Shown here: positions 1 to 11,545 of the stretch, in pieces | Position numbering within the stretch: the stretch's first letter is position 1 | Layout of the letters: the number at the start of each line of letters is the position of its first letter | Assembly (NCBI RefSeq): GCF_050947875.1 | Contig: NC_134569.1 | Location: 41,077,777-41,141,776 of the forward strand | Direction of reading: 5' to 3' | DNA: 64,000 nt | DNA from: Dermacentor variabilis | Lineage: Eukaryota; Arthropoda; Arachnida; Ixodida; Ixodidae | The notes under the pieces: generated by a model | The model's database searches: none | Told to the model about the DNA's origin: nothing | What the model saw: only the letters and a program-made list of their open reading frames with translations | Position numbers and translations under genes: made by a program

Positions 1-654
1 ATCCGGGTTGTGGTGAAGCAAGCCCTGCCATTTCAACTGTACATTGTCGCTATAACCACATATGCTACAACCGAGGTTGGTTATATCACACCCGGTTAAC
101 CCAGGCCACCCAAAAAAAAAATCAGGAAATTGGGGAAAAGAGAAGTCGACAGGCAAGATTGTAGAAAGAGAATAGTAAAGCAAAAGTCCTTACGGACGTA
201 AGGACTTCCCATCATATAACAATGTAATCCTTTGTCGTGAGTTCATTGTTCACTTTACAAACACTCAATGCTGACGTATTTCGGCTTACTTTGGTGCAAA
301 TGCCGCGCATACTTTGTACCTATCGAGGCTAAAGATTCTCAAAGGGTCGTGTTTTCGAACAATCAATTTCATTTTCCAATATTATCGCTCTTCGTCATGT
401 TGGCTTGGACGCCGTCTGCGGAGCACGTGAAGCGACATTTTGGAGGGGTAGCCGGCTAACTGAGCCTGCGTTTATTTCGCTTATAATATTGAGTACGTAG
501 TGATTATAAATCGTGACGCAAAACTTGCTAACGCGCCCAAAAATAATTAGTGTTCTTTTCTCCTGACGTCTTCTCCCTTAACCATCATTTAAGCCAGATG
601 TGATCGGCGCAAGGCGTCCAATGCCCAACGGTTGTGACATAGAGGCTCACTAAA
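1..654. other. No gene recognised
   Basis: This stretch has short open frames only, none with a recognisable domain or splice-site-bounded coding pattern. It is AT-rich and has a short A run near 110. Nothing further is supported. Confidence 0.5.
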
Positions 655-897
655 CCGCCGTGGTTGCTTAGTGGCTTTGGTGTTGCTCTGCTAAGCACGA
701 GGTCGTGGTATCAAATCCCTGCCACAGTGGCCGCATTTCAATGGGAGCGAAATGCAACCTCCCCCCCCCCCCCCTCGCGTACTTAGATTTAGGTGCAGGT
801 TAAAGAACCCCAGGTGGCCAAAATTAATCCGGAGTCCCTCACTACGGCAGGCCTCATAATCAGATCGTGGTTGTGGCACGTAAAACCCCATAATTGT
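655..897 (+). repeat. Ruka-like tRNA-derived SINE
   Basis: The copy starts with a tRNA-like head (ccgccgtggttgcttagtgg, A-box-like) and a degenerate B box (gtatcaaatcc). It continues into the body typical of this tick SINE, with 'acttagatttaggtgcaggt', 'aaagaaccccaggtgg' and the ending 'gcacgtaaaaccccataatt'. A poly-C run of about 16 bases at 758-774 interrupts the body. The same family appears inverted at 23165-23332 and as a 3' fragment at 57485-57575. The name Ruka is from memory of tick literature; the family assignment by internal homology is firm. It has no coding role and would have been spread by a LINE reverse transcriptase. Confidence 0.8.
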
Positions 898-1492
898 TTT
901 CTGAGTCTCACTGGCTCGCTCCTAACTGTGACGCGTTAAAACTCTTCACAAGGTCTCGCGCGCGCTGGCTTTGCGCACAGAGGCAACACGCTATCCCCCC
1001 CTCCCCCCCCCCCCCCAATCTTCGCAAATTTCTGAAACTACGAAACAACGTGAAGTACTTTCAATCACCCCTAATGTTATGAAAAATTCCTCTCCAGAAA
1101 TCGCATCCGAGACCAAGTAGTACAGGACGTTCCTTATAAAAATTTACGATGCGACAGAGTTATATGTTTGGGCATGAGCCTCCTTCGTGGTCTAAACTCA
1201 AGAAGCTAAAGCCGAACATTTGAAGCCTGTACTCTTTTAAAAATTGCTATGGCACTCTCTTGTGTCGGTTGTCTTTCCAACACTAAACAATGCCATTTAA
1301 CATAAACTTGTTTAAAAAATTTTGAAGGCAGTTTCTAAACTGTAAATCCACGAAAGAAGCGCCAGAGCTACTGCACGTATCAGATGCTGCGTGCCGTATG
1401 ACGCGCCTTGGCACTGGCAGAGCAAGAATGCATGCGTCGTTTGTCTTCACCATGCAGGAAAGAAAAAATTACGGCAGATCCAACGCACTTGT
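898..1492. other. No gene recognised
   Basis: There is a poly-C-rich run near 990-1016. No domain, RNA gene or repeat copy was recognised in the rest. Confidence 0.5.
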
Positions 1493-1697
1493 TGAAACCT
1501 CCGTTAAGCGAAGCTTTCCCGAACTTTTTCACTTAAATGCAGTCCAAAGGCACATGATACGTGCAATTCTGTATTGTTTCAAACTCCGTATTGTATTGTT
1601 TTGAAACCTCCGTTAAGCGAAGCTTTCCCGAACTTTTTCACTTAAATGCAGTCCAAAGGCACATGATACGTGCAATTGTGTATTGTTTCAAACTGAT
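1493..1697. repeat. Tandem duplication, 109 bp unit, two copies
   Basis: A 109 bp segment starting 'tgaaacctccgttaagcgaa' at 1493 recurs at 1602, nearly identical for about 95 bases including 'cacatgatacgtgcaatt'. The few differences (ctgtattg versus gtgtattg) indicate a fairly recent local duplication. Confidence 0.85.
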
Positions 1698-2127
1698 GTT
1701 ATTGGTTGCCGGCGCCACGGACGTGTGAGAGGCACTGCACAACGTCTGTAGTCGCCTGGACACCGAAGCCAAACCTGGAGAAAAAAAGGAAGCTGAGTCT
1801 ACATGCTGCGCCTAAGCAGCTGTAATGCGATGGCCTTATCAGGATCCATCCAGCCACACCTTTGAGAACGCAGTTTCCAAGCTGCCCCTTTTACAATACT
1901 CTTTCTTAATATTAGAGCAACTCACAGTGAGTGAAGCAAGAATAGTAGCAACAAGATTAGACAGGAGGTTCCGAGTTTTGTTGATGTGAGCAAAAGGTAA
2001 TGGAATACCAAGTGGCGCACACTTACGATCCGCTTTACAAACCGCATTATAACCCTAGAGAGGACACATGCGCCCTAATGTCAACATCGACCGACCAAGT
2101 CACCATCTTTGATTACAGAGAGTCTGG
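1698..2127. other. No gene recognised
   Basis: Unique-looking sequence lies downstream of the 3' tail of the minus-strand LINE. No coding or RNA feature is supported. Confidence 0.45.
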
Positions 2128-2129
2128 AT

Positions 2130-2192
<63 letters not shown>

Positions 2193-2194
2193 TT
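2128..2194. repeat. (ATTT)n microsatellite, LINE 3' tail
   Basis: About 16 copies of ATTT on the plus strand read as (TAAA)n on the minus strand, directly after the stop of the minus-strand LINE frame. A short simple repeat at the 3' end is typical of CR1/L2-type LINEs. The copy at 19785-19840 has the same tail type. Confidence 0.9.
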
Positions 2195-2219
2195 GTCATA
2201 CTCTCAAGGCCCGGGGGCA

Positions 2220-4028
2220 CTACAGAAAGGAGTGGTGATTATTACAAACAAATTCGTTAACAATATTCTTGAAGTTTGTGGCGTCAGAAATGGCAGTGAT
2301 CGAGGCAGGGAGGTGGTTCCAGTCATTCGTCGTTCTTGGTAAAAAGGAATCAAAATAAACGTTGGTGCGACAAGTTGGAACTTCAACCTTAAAACGATGA
2401 TCCGTGCGTGACGATATGTATGATGGCGGGGAGATTAGTTCATCCTTAAGTGTTTCGTTAGAGTAATAAATCTTGTGAAAAAGGCGTAGGCGAAAGTATT
2501 TACGACGTAACTCTAGGTTAGGCAAAGCAAGGGTTAGTTTCATTGACGAGACACTTGCATGACGAGAATAATTCGAAAGAATAAAACGAGCAGCTCGGTT
2601 TTGAATGGATTCGATGGTGTTTTTTAGCTTTAGAGTAGAAGGGTCGAAAATGGAGCATGCATATTCAAGTTTAGGCATCACTAAGGATTTGTACAGAAAT
2701 AACTTGACAGCTGCAGTTGCCGATGAAAAATTACGCCGTAAGAACCCAAGCATGCGATCAGCGTTACCGTAAATGTAATTTATATGAATGTTCCATGTAA
2801 GATTATGTGTAATGCAGATACCAAGATATTTGTAGGATGATACATTTTCTACAGGTATGTTGTTAATATTGTACGTAGGAAGGGTGGTATTTCTTACAAT
2901 ACGGGACACACACATCACCTTACATTTATTAGAATTGAGCTTCATTTGGGATCTGGCACACCATGATGTTACTATGTCAATGTCTGATTGAAGAGTATCG
3001 CAGTCGCCGGAGTTAGAAATGACACGATAGAGAACACAGTCATCGGCGAATAACTTAATTGGTGATTTAATTTGGTCTGGGAGGTCATTAATATAAATTA
3101 AAAATAATAATAGTCCTAGAACCGAGCCTTGTGGTACACCGAAGGTTACTCGACCAGTGGAAGAGAAGTATTCGTTGGCGTAAACAAATTGGGAACGGTT
3201 AGACAAAAAACACTTGATCCAAGCAAGCACGTTAGGATCAATGTTGAGGTTACTTAATTTAGTTAAAAGTAATTCGTGTGAAACAGTATCGAACGCTTTG
3301 GCGAAGTCTAAAAAAATGCAGTCAATAATAACGTTAGCATCCATCGCCTGGAATAAATCGTTAGTGAATGACAAAAGCTGTGTTTCGCAGGAATAGTGTT
3401 TTCTAAATCCGTGTTGGTAGGGGGTGAAAAATAAGTTTGACTCGAGAAATGAAACCAGGTGTGAGTAAATTATGTGCTCCATTAATTTGCAGGGAACGCT
3501 GGTTAGGGATATAGGTCTGTAATTAAGTGGGGAGTACCGACTGCCAGACTTATGTACGGGAATCACCATCCCTGCCTTCCACTCGTTCGGAAGGATGGTG
3601 GTTTGAAGTGACTGAGCAAGGATTTCGCTCAGAATTATAGATGAATAAGTAATAGTTCCCGTAAGAAATTTCGTGTTGATACCATCTACTCCACTGCATG
3701 CAGAAACTTTTGAGGTCTGTATCAACTTTACAACGCCATCAAGGTCAATGGTAATAGGAGGCATTGGAAAGTAATGCACATCAGAAAAAACAGCGCTTGC
3801 GCACAGCACAGAATCCGAAAATACAGAGATGAACGCGTCATTCAATACTTCACAACAGACACTGCGATCGACAGGTTCGTTGTTAAGATCACACAGTTCA
3901 ATGGCACTAGATTTTTTACCGTTGACCACACTCCAAAATTTCTGTGGGTTGTCTTTCAAGAAAGAAGGCAACGTGTGCTCATAAAATGTTGTTTTGGACT
4001 CTGCTACAGCATTCTTGTAGTCGCTCAT
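2220..4028 (-). CDS. LINE reverse transcriptase ORF2 (C-terminal 602 aa)
   Basis: The enzyme copies LINE RNA into DNA at a nicked target. The frame from the first ATG is 602 residues, and it stays open upstream to 4220, so about 667 codons are uninterrupted. RT motifs appear in order: NYRPISLTS near residue 170, LDFAKAFDTVSHE near 240, GVPQGSVLG near 297, and the catalytic FADD box near 326 (the family norm is YADD or FADD). A DUF1891-like C-terminal region ends in NNHHSFL before the stop. No endonuclease is encoded here, so the product could not mobilise itself as it stands. The absence of frameshifts over 2 kb suggests a young insertion. A decayed relative with matching residues (DCIF.DF.KAFD) lies at 42990-44015. 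Confidence 0.85.
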   Translation of the reverse strand: MSDYKNAVAESKTTFYEHTLPSFLKDNPQKFWSVVNGKKSSAIELCDLNNEPVDRSVCCEVLNDAFISVFSDSVLCASAVFSDVHYFPMPPITIDLDGVVKLIQTSKVSACSGVDGINTKFLTGTITYSSIILSEILAQSLQTTILPNEWKAGMVIPVHKSGSRYSPLNYRPISLTSVPCKLMEHIIYSHLVSFLESNLFFTPYQHGFRKHYSCETQLLSFTNDLFQAMDANVIIDCIFLDFAKAFDTVSHELLLTKLSNLNIDPNVLAWIKCFLSNRSQFVYANEYFSSTGRVTFGVPQGSVLGLLLFLIYINDLPDQIKSPIKLFADDCVLYRVISNSGDCDTLQSDIDIVTSWCARSQMKLNSNKCKVMCVSRIVRNTTLPTYNINNIPVENVSSYKYLGICITHNLTWNIHINYIYGNADRMLGFLRRNFSSATAAVKLFLYKSLVMPKLEYACSIFDPSTLKLKNTIESIQNRAARFILSNYSRHASVSSMKLTLALPNLELRRKYFRLRLFHKIYYSNETLKDELISPPSYISSRTDHRFKVEVPTCRTNVYFDSFLPRTTNDWNHLPASITAISDATNFKNIVNEFVCNNHHSFL

Positions 4029-4300
4029 TGCTATTGTGTAAGTATTCCAACGCTCCTGATTGCCAGTTAATTTTGCTCGTCGGAAAAGCCTTTTCGTTTT
4101 GTTCAGTAAACGTTTAAGACGCGAGTTGAACCAAGGTGCGCGAGAATTAGAATAAATACGTTTTTGCGGGATGTACCGGTTAATTAAGGAGTTGGCTTTT
4201 TCTTTGAATATTGACCAGTTTTATTCAACCGATCGAGTGTGGAAACTTGGAATGTAGCCAGTGATGAAAGTTTCTAGTTCGTTATTATTTTGGGCGAGCT

Positions 4301-5270
4301 CCGATTACATCTCCTTGATCGACTCAGTTTACTACTACAATGTCTTCGGAATCGGACCCCATGCTAATCTGTGAGAAATCAAACACCGATTAGCCACGCC
4401 AAGCTTCGGGGAAATAGGCAAGGAAATATTCGCATAAAATATGTTTTCGAAACGTGTAACTTTCTTAAGGAAACTAACCGCGATTTCCTTGTAACTGTCT
4501 AACCGTTATTGTGGGTCAATTCATAAGACAGCGCAGTTTGACACAGCGGTAAAAAAAGCACTGTGATACAGTGCAAGAACGCTTCCCTTATCACCGGTAC
4601 CACCGTATGGAGGTACGGTACCACAAACCGAATGATTCTGCTGGAAATTCCGACCTGGACACTCTTGTCATCGCCTAGTTCCAGCTAGGTCATTGTCGAG
4701 AGGGAACTTGATCAGAGGAGCGCTGAATATTGTAAATATGTTGTAGACAATCACGGAGAGCTGGAGTGTGGCTACTGAGTCAGCAGCATGACTGAAGTGA
4801 CAGCTTGTTTAGAGCAAGCAGCTTTGTTGCTGCCATAAAATTCATGACCGTGCATTACACTGCTAAGGTATCGGCAGTGAAAGAACACACCGTAACACCT
4901 AGCGGTGGTACCGATAGTAGGGGGAGCGTTGTCGCATTCTTTCCTCGTGTAATCTAGCGTTTTGAGACGCTGTCGTTGAGACGCTGCACATCTGGTCGCA
5001 AACGCAGACTCTGTCGTTAGAGACGTTGCGCCTGCGACGAGAGGTGGTCGCAGACGCTGCACGAGGTTGCTAACAGGTCCTCCAGGAAGTGGCGCTCGAA
5101 GTACCGGCTGGTCTCCGTATACGGGCGAGGCACGATGGTGAAGGGAGCGCCACCCGTAATGCATAGTGCAACATAGTGCCACAAGCCAAAGCATGCTAAC
5201 ACGTTCTTGGATAGCAACTGCGGAGTAAGTTTCCCACAAATTTTCTTTTTCGCCCAAACGCTACACTCAC
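4301..5270. other. Probable intron of the M13 gene, with one coding-like segment
   Basis: No clear exon is found. On the minus strand at about 5010-5160 a frame with GC-rich third positions reads GGAPFTIVPRPYTETSRYF then HFLEDLLATSC, which looks like M13-style coding sequence. It ends in a stop, and its phase (0) does not fit the phase-2 donor of the exon at 5271. An acceptor-like site near 5220 would leave an intron of only about 45 bp. It may be a decayed duplicated exon, part of a neighbouring paralogue, or chance. Confidence 0.3.
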
Positions 5271-5587
5271 CGGCCATCGCTGCTCTCTTCGGGCCAGAAG
5301 ACGGCTTGCGCTCCCTCAGCGACTTCGGCAAACGCGGCTCGCGCATCGCCGTCGAGCCTGTACGAGGAGGCGACCTTCGTGACCGCCACATTGCGCAGTC
5401 GCTCGAAGAGCAGCACGAGCGAAGCGCGCGTCTCCGCCGTCAGGCGGTTGCGCTCGAGCACGGCGAGAAGCACGTTGTACACGGACTCGACCTGCATGGC
5501 GCACATAATCACGTGCACCATGGCGCCGAGGAACTCGGTAGAGAGCACGGAGTCCATTACAACCTGGTACGCCAAGGGAGACAGAAC
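5271..5587 (-). CDS. M13 (neprilysin-like) peptidase, exon 5 of those visible
   Basis: This exon encodes about 106 residues beginning VLSPLAYQVVMDS and ending FWPEESSDG. It matches the second half of the M13 N-terminal domain, including the helix with RLRNVAVTKVASSYRLDGDAR, the counterpart of the 'wLD..tr' segment of neprilysins. On the minus strand the acceptor is tatccttgcag before 5587 and the donor is GTGAGT after 5271. The phase-0 start fits the phase-0 end of the exon at 7622, and it ends in phase 2. M13 enzymes are type II membrane zinc peptidases that trim small peptides outside the cell. The zinc site would come in later exons, which are not in the window, so catalytic competence cannot be judged. 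Many tick M13 paralogues are divergent. Confidence 0.8.
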
Positions 5588-7621
5588 CTGCAAGGATATT
5601 GGGGCGGACGAAACGAGCGTCATTTCTGCGGCGAATCTGTACACGGCTAAGGTTCCATGTGGTTTTGAGTCAATAAAGAAAGATAAGCGTGGGCCAATCC
5701 CGGAGCCGACCCGTGGCGGAGGCAAAGCAGGCTTCAAGCGCTCAGCCAATAATAATAATAAATAAAGATGCATAAACCAACTGCAAACAAATGGTCGCGC
5801 TTTTTTTAAACGATAGCAGTTGAATGACTGAAACTAGATTTGCCTTGTCTGTTCTGTTAGGCTGACGAGGACCGTTTTCGTCACCGATGTTAATTTTTCG
5901 TCGTCAGGCCGCCTCGTCATCCCCAGCGTCACCATCGCCATAGCGCACATCAAAGTAAAACATTATCCCCGATGGCCATAACTGGGATTCGAACCCGTGT
6001 CACTGCAGTAATGTGCATTCCACTGTCAGGCTCGCTGCCCACTGCGCCATCGCGCAATCAGAGCGCAGCGCCCGTACGGCAAGGTGTTACGCCCCACACA
6101 TAATCTGAGAGCGATGGTTCCTACGCATGCACACCCATGAGCAAAAGTGTGCGGACCACAGGGTCGCTGCAAAAACTGAATTTCTTCGTAATTAACACAC
6201 GTAAACGGAAACTGACGACTGCACTAGAAAATTCGTAATGCCAAGTTTGGACTGCAATCTTTAGTTTCAAGTTGCATTCAGAAAATTATTTTTATCACGC
6301 AATCCCTTGTCCGTATACTTTTGCTCACGGGCGTACTTCGGAGACCAGAACAAGCCTAACTGCAGCGGAAGGGGATGGCACTATGTGCATCACATCAAAA
6401 TTGTCCTTTAAAGGATTGCGTTGCGTTGGCCTGCAGTTATCCGTCGTCATGCTCGTGCAAACAGCGTCGGCGGCACAAAGGAAGCGTCTTCCTGACAATG
6501 ATCGTGATCAGCCTCCCTCGCCCCCCCCCCCCACCCCGAACACGGCACATACCCACAATACTCCGACAATCAGGTGGTTAGTTCAACGCAATCCTATACG
6601 CATATTGAAATAGTAAAATGTTGAAACGCCTCGAAAAAAAAATACCACAAGCCTTTGGCCAAATAGCTGCGAACAGAAGGTTCAACAAAACCGTACATTT
6701 CAAGTAAATAAATATACCTTATTTGAACGTGAAAAGCTTAAAAGGAACACGAGTGTAGAGAAAGTGCGAATTTTTCCTTTCGGCAAGTGCACAGTTCTCT
6801 AGCTTTGCAGCAGTACACTTATGACTGGTGATGCTGGCATCTGTCCGTACGCACCTGCGCAGTGCATTGGAGTAGTTTCAGCAGGCATTTGCAGCTTCAG
6901 CGCCAGCAGATTGAGAGGCGTACATTAGATTGTTTCCTTTTACAGTGCATCCCGCTGTACACACTTGGAATTCCACAAAATGCATTGCTATGCAATACGA
7001 AAGGAAGTTTCGTGCACGACAGAGAAGAAAAAGACACAGCATATTTACTTAAACAACACTCTTCTTTCTCTAAACTGAACTTATTATTGTCGCTTAGATA
7101 CTAAATGTCATTTTTATTTCAAATCCTTACTTTAACATATTATTTTACGACCGCACTGACCCCAACCAACAGCCCTATGCAACCTCTAGCCACTTGTTCA
7201 CTGCTGTGGGAGAAGGCTGCTGTTGCAGTAAATGAATCGAGAACCGAAGGAATCGCTGGAGTGTGCTGTCTTTTTTATTATAGTTATTGTTATCTCACCC
7301 TCGCCTCTCACATTTTATAACCATTACGCCTATAATTTGTGTGCCGCTTGGCGTCCAGTCCGTTCTTCTGCACATCTCAGCCTCTGGAATTCATCCTCCC
7401 CGACTTCTGAACTCCCTCGTACCATTTCTCTCTGTCAAAACTACCGGTCCGCATCCATCGGAGTTCAAGCATTGAATGATTCGATCTTGCCGCTGGGCCG
7501 ACAACGATGACGCTGGCACGAAGCAGCCCAAATAAATGATTTACCCTTCAAATCGCCACGCATAGGTCACCTTATTTCATATTTCAGTCACTTTAATTCT
7601 CTACAACTGCAATGAACCTAC
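5588..7621. other. Intron of the M13 gene (2.0 kb)
   Basis: The intron is bounded by GTAGGT at 7621 and a pyrimidine-rich acceptor at 5588 on the minus strand. It contains the tRNA-like SINE head at 5973-6057 and short C runs near 6520-6532. Otherwise nothing is recognised. Confidence 0.75.
5973..6057 (-). repeat. tRNA-like SINE head
   Basis: Read on the minus strand there is an A box (tggcgcagtggg) followed about 45 bases later by a perfect B box (ggttcgaatcc). The segment in between is too long and does not fold as a normal anticodon arm. This marks a tRNA-derived SINE head or tRNA pseudogene rather than a working tRNA. Confidence 0.6.
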
Positions 7622-8042
7622 CTGGGCAAACCACCAGCTCGTGTGGGCAGCAATGTCTGAGGGTGAGTGCGCCGCCAAGAGCGATTCGATGGTGTCGAGG
7701 AGCCTGACGTCGCTGACGAAGACCGGGTCGTCCAAACTAATGGGCGGTGAGCCAGCGGCCGCAGCTTCGGCGCCAAAGGCGGACTGGAAAGCGTACCGCC
7801 AGTCGTCCGGGTCCAGCTGAGTCACAAATCTGGCCAGGTGCTTCACGTCACCCAACCACGGCTCCGCCGATGAGCGCGTCGTTTCTACGGCCGCGTTGCT
7901 CAGGTTGCCCAGAATGCTCGACTGGACGTACATGCTTCGCTCCAAGAGACCGCCTTGCCAAGTCTCGTTGTTGAACACCGTCGAGGACACTATCCGGGCG
8001 TATCTGTCGTGCACGGCCTCTTTTATCAAACGAACATGCATC
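7622..8042 (-). CDS. M13 (neprilysin-like) peptidase, exon 4
   Basis: This exon encodes 140 residues from MHVRLIKEAVHDRYARIV to AAHTSWWFAQ, within the M13 N-terminal domain. The segment with DDWRYAFQSAFG and then DDPVFVSDVRLLDTIESLL matches the family pattern that leads to the conserved 'nYlgWr' region, here SWWFAQ. The acceptor is ctcacgcag and the donor GTAGGT. The single leading G completes an Arg codon left by the exon at 11141, giving YVFNR-MHVRL, and the exon ends in phase 0 for the exon at 5587. The in-frame ATG at the exon start is internal, not a start codon. Sequons such as NNET and NLSN fit an extracellular glycoprotein. Confidence 0.82.
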
Positions 8043-8742
<700 letters not shown>

Positions 8743-8844
8743 CGAAAGGACCTGTTTGACCTCTATAGTAAGAGTCAGACTGCTGTATGGCAAGGCAGAA
8801 TTTATGCCTGCACTTATTGAGTAGCCTAACTTTCCTCTGTTGAA

Positions 8845-9110
8845 ATGCAGGTCGATGAACAGACGGAGGAAGTAGTCAATATCGAATTTCTTGCAAAATT
8901 GGACAAGAATAGTGCAGAAATTTATCAAATGTTACAAGATGTCTATGGAAAGGATGCCCTTAAGAGAACAACTGTGTTCAAGTGGGTCCAGTATTTTCGG
9001 GAAAGTCGTGAATACCCCAAGGACGATGCAAAGTGAGGACGCCCCCTTCCGCTCGTGAGAAAAGAAAAACAACGATCGTGTGCGTTCTGTTGTACTCATT
9101 GACCACCGAA
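8845..9110 (+). mobile_element. Mariner transposase remnant (N-terminal HTH)
   Basis: A 63-residue frame reads IEFLAKLDKNSAEIYQMLQ followed by VYGKDALKRTTVFKWVQYF and REYPKDDA. This is the first helix-turn-helix of mariner-type transposases, which binds the terminal repeat. A stop replaces the residue before the following GRP motif (gaggacgcccc), and the reading then decays by about 9110. The catalytic DDD domain and both inverted terminal repeats are missing, so this is a dead fragment inside an M13 intron. Confidence 0.75.
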
Positions 9111-10467
9111 TGATTATTATAATAATAGCAGTAGCACTTGTTTTGAAAAAGTCGTCCGTTTACCGGGATTTTACTGAAAACTTGTAGAACATAAACAAAA
9201 TCGCAGTTTCGCCCAAAAGGCAGAGCATCGATTGCGATAGCAAATTAATAGAGAGGTATACGAAGTAAGGATAGTAGTTTTATCGGCAATATAAACTTGT
9301 AAACATTCACTTACCAGCTAAATCAATAAGCATGGTGTCACGCGTGCACAACATGAACACATCTCATTCGATGACCGCGGAAACTCGCTGTCAAAACGCT
9401 GAAGTGAGGAAGCGCGGCAGCAGCAGCGAGCGAATTGACGTTCGTGCTGCCTCTCGCTTCAACGCGAACTCTAAGCGGCGAGAACACAGTGCACACGAAG
9501 CTATCGGCCCTCGGTGCGCCTAGACGCCCAAACTCCTCCAATCGGCGTCTTCTGCGCCAACCGCATTCGCTATTCAAGCCTTTGCTTTTATTTTTCAATT
9601 TCATCAAATGCACCATATGCATGCGAGGTCCCGCGACAACGTTTCCCTACCCTGGAGTCCATTGACTTTAACATCCATCCACAGACATCGCTTGTCTTGC
9701 CATGTCAGCTTTTTTCTATGAATTCTCCATTAAACACCAATCACTAGCTCGTCATCTATTCCCCGCACTTCCTTGTTTCTGTATTAATATCGTGCCTCAA
9801 AACACGTTCTGAGTAACAGATTAACAGCGTGAGCATGAGACAAGGACAGAGAAAACGATAGGACAAGCGCTGACTTAAACTTTTAATGTGATTAGCATTC
9901 TTCGGTAACTTAAACCAGTTTGCCGTATGTCTATCTGTCTGTTTGTTTGTCCCTAGCTAACCACTTTCACTCCAACTTGGGTAACTCGGTAATCCACGGT
10001 TGTAAATGGACAGAGCATCGGGCTGCTGTGCTGAGAGTTACACGGATCACTGGATCTATGACAACAGCTATGTGCAGCTCGACAAAAAAAAACCTTTAAA
10101 ATTTACCCAGTGCTGGTAGGAATCGGACCCACGTCATATATACATTCAGCCATGCGTGTAATTTGCCGCGGTATCACTGGATGGCGCAGCGTGTCCAGAG
10201 AGAATCACGATAGAGGAGTCCGCTTGCAGTTTGGATACACGAGGCATATTGAAGGCGGCAATATTGTGTATCGCTACATTGCTTAAATGCTAATCACAAT
10301 AACGTTAACCATCATCCTGAGATGGTTTCTGCCGGAATGTTTTCAATGTCACACGTGGAAACCTTGTAACAAAATGTCATTTCGTATGTTCGGCTGCTGG
10401 TTCTACTTGCATGATTACATGTTAATCTTGTTTATAGTTTTTGATGCTTCCTTCGTAACTCACAAAG
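9111..10467. other. Intronic sequence with weak repeat fragments
   Basis: Near 9833-9890 the sequence 'ggacagagaaaacgatagg' then 'acaagcgctgacttaaac' resembles the fold-back family at 16255-16622. Near 10110-10150 there is a degenerate B-box-like string on the minus strand (ggtccgattcc), which may be an old tRNA-derived SINE. No coding exon is seen. Confidence 0.4.
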
Positions 10468-10827
10468 AAGCTAGAGAAAAAGTTAAGGGCCGCGCAAAGA
10501 GTGATGGAACGAATGATGACAGGCGTAACTTTAAGAGACAGGAAGATAGCGGTGTGGATCAGAGAGCAAACGCGGAAAGCCGATATTCTAATTGACATTA
10601 AGAGAAAAAAATGGAGCTGGGCAGGCCATGTAATGTGTAGCTTAGATAACCGGTGGATCATTAGGGTTACAGAATGTGTGCCAAGAGAAGGCAAGCGCAG
10701 TCGAGGACGACAGGAGACTAGGTGATGAAATTAGGAAATTCGCAGATGCACATTGGAATCGGTTGGCAGAGGACAGAGGTAACTGGACATCGCAGGGAGA
10801 AGCCTTCGTCCTGCAGTGGGCATAAAA
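10468..10827 (+). mobile_element. RTE LINE 3' end, decayed
   Basis: The C-terminal part of an RTE ORF is readable with damage: RAMERMMTGVTLRDRKIAV, WIREQTRKADILIDIKRKK and WSWAGHVM, then an early stop and a frameshift before the LQWA-like end (ctgcagtgggcataa). It matches the same segment of the RTE at 36730-38322 residue by residue. It ends in a GAT repeat, the usual tail of this family here. Confidence 0.88.
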
Positions 10828-10995
<168 letters not shown>

Positions 10996-11140
10996 GTAGT
11001 CCTAAAAAATACAGTTGGATGTCAGCGCTCGACCTGTGATTTTCTTTGTCCTTATCTTTGACTCGTGCTGTTAATCTGTAACAATAAGCTGCAAACTAGA
11101 CCAAAACAGCCCTTCTCCACTCGGGTTAGTTAATACGCAC

Positions 11141-11545
11141 CGGTTGAATACGTAGGCCAGGCTTGACGGCGTCACGTAGATGATGCGCTTTCCCTTTGTT
11201 TCGCCTGGTCCTCGGGATGACGTCACGAGCTTCAGGTCGAACCAGAGTGGCAACCTCCAGTGGACGGCCAGCACAGCAAGCGTGCGCAGCTGCTCGCGGT
11301 AGCTGGCTCGTTTCAGCGGCCATTGTTCGTCGGGAAACGCGAAGCCCAAGGTCCGCATGAAATTCACCATAATGTCTGTGTCCTCGAGCTTGTCGGGCTT
11401 CATGCACGTGGAAACCATGGCCAGGGCCCGGTAGGTAACGGACCGCGTCTTGTTGACGTCCGACGGATACGAGCGTGCTGGATCGCCGACTCGGTTCATC
11501 CAGTCAATTATCGCCTGCTCACGCACAGATAGCGCAATCTCGTAT
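11141..11545 (-). CDS. M13 (neprilysin-like) peptidase, exon 3
   Basis: This exon encodes about 135 residues of the M13 N-terminal domain: YEIALSVREQAIIDWMNRV, RALAMVSTCMKPDKLEDTD, NFMRTLGFAFPDEQWPLK, then the WRLPLWFDLKLV strand and YVTPSSLAYVFN. The conserved Cys in 'STCM', which pairs in the family, and the 'gl.wP' pattern are present. The acceptor is gatgcag before 11545 and the donor GTGCGT after 11141. The single leading A completes Lys from the upstream exon (WPRK-YEIA), and the exon ends in phase 2, completed by the next exon. Both junctions keep the frame, which makes the gene model robust here. An upstream hydrophobic stretch in the same frame lies in the intron and is not coding. 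Confidence 0.83.

Larger units (their letters stand above)
2128..4300 (-). mobile_element. CR1/L2-like LINE, 5'-truncated
   Basis: The element runs on the minus strand from about 4300 to the (TAAA)n tail at 2128. It holds a reverse transcriptase frame and its 3' UTR. Upstream of an in-frame TAA at 4221-4223 the reading continues as a LINE linker (ELETFITGYIPSF), so the real ORF2 once extended farther. The apurinic endonuclease domain expected in front is missing, which fits the usual 5' truncation. The clade call (CR1/L2-like within the Jockey superfamily) rests on RT motifs and tail type; Jockey proper is the main alternative. It lies just outside the last visible M13 exon, probably within that gene's next intron. 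Confidence 0.85.
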
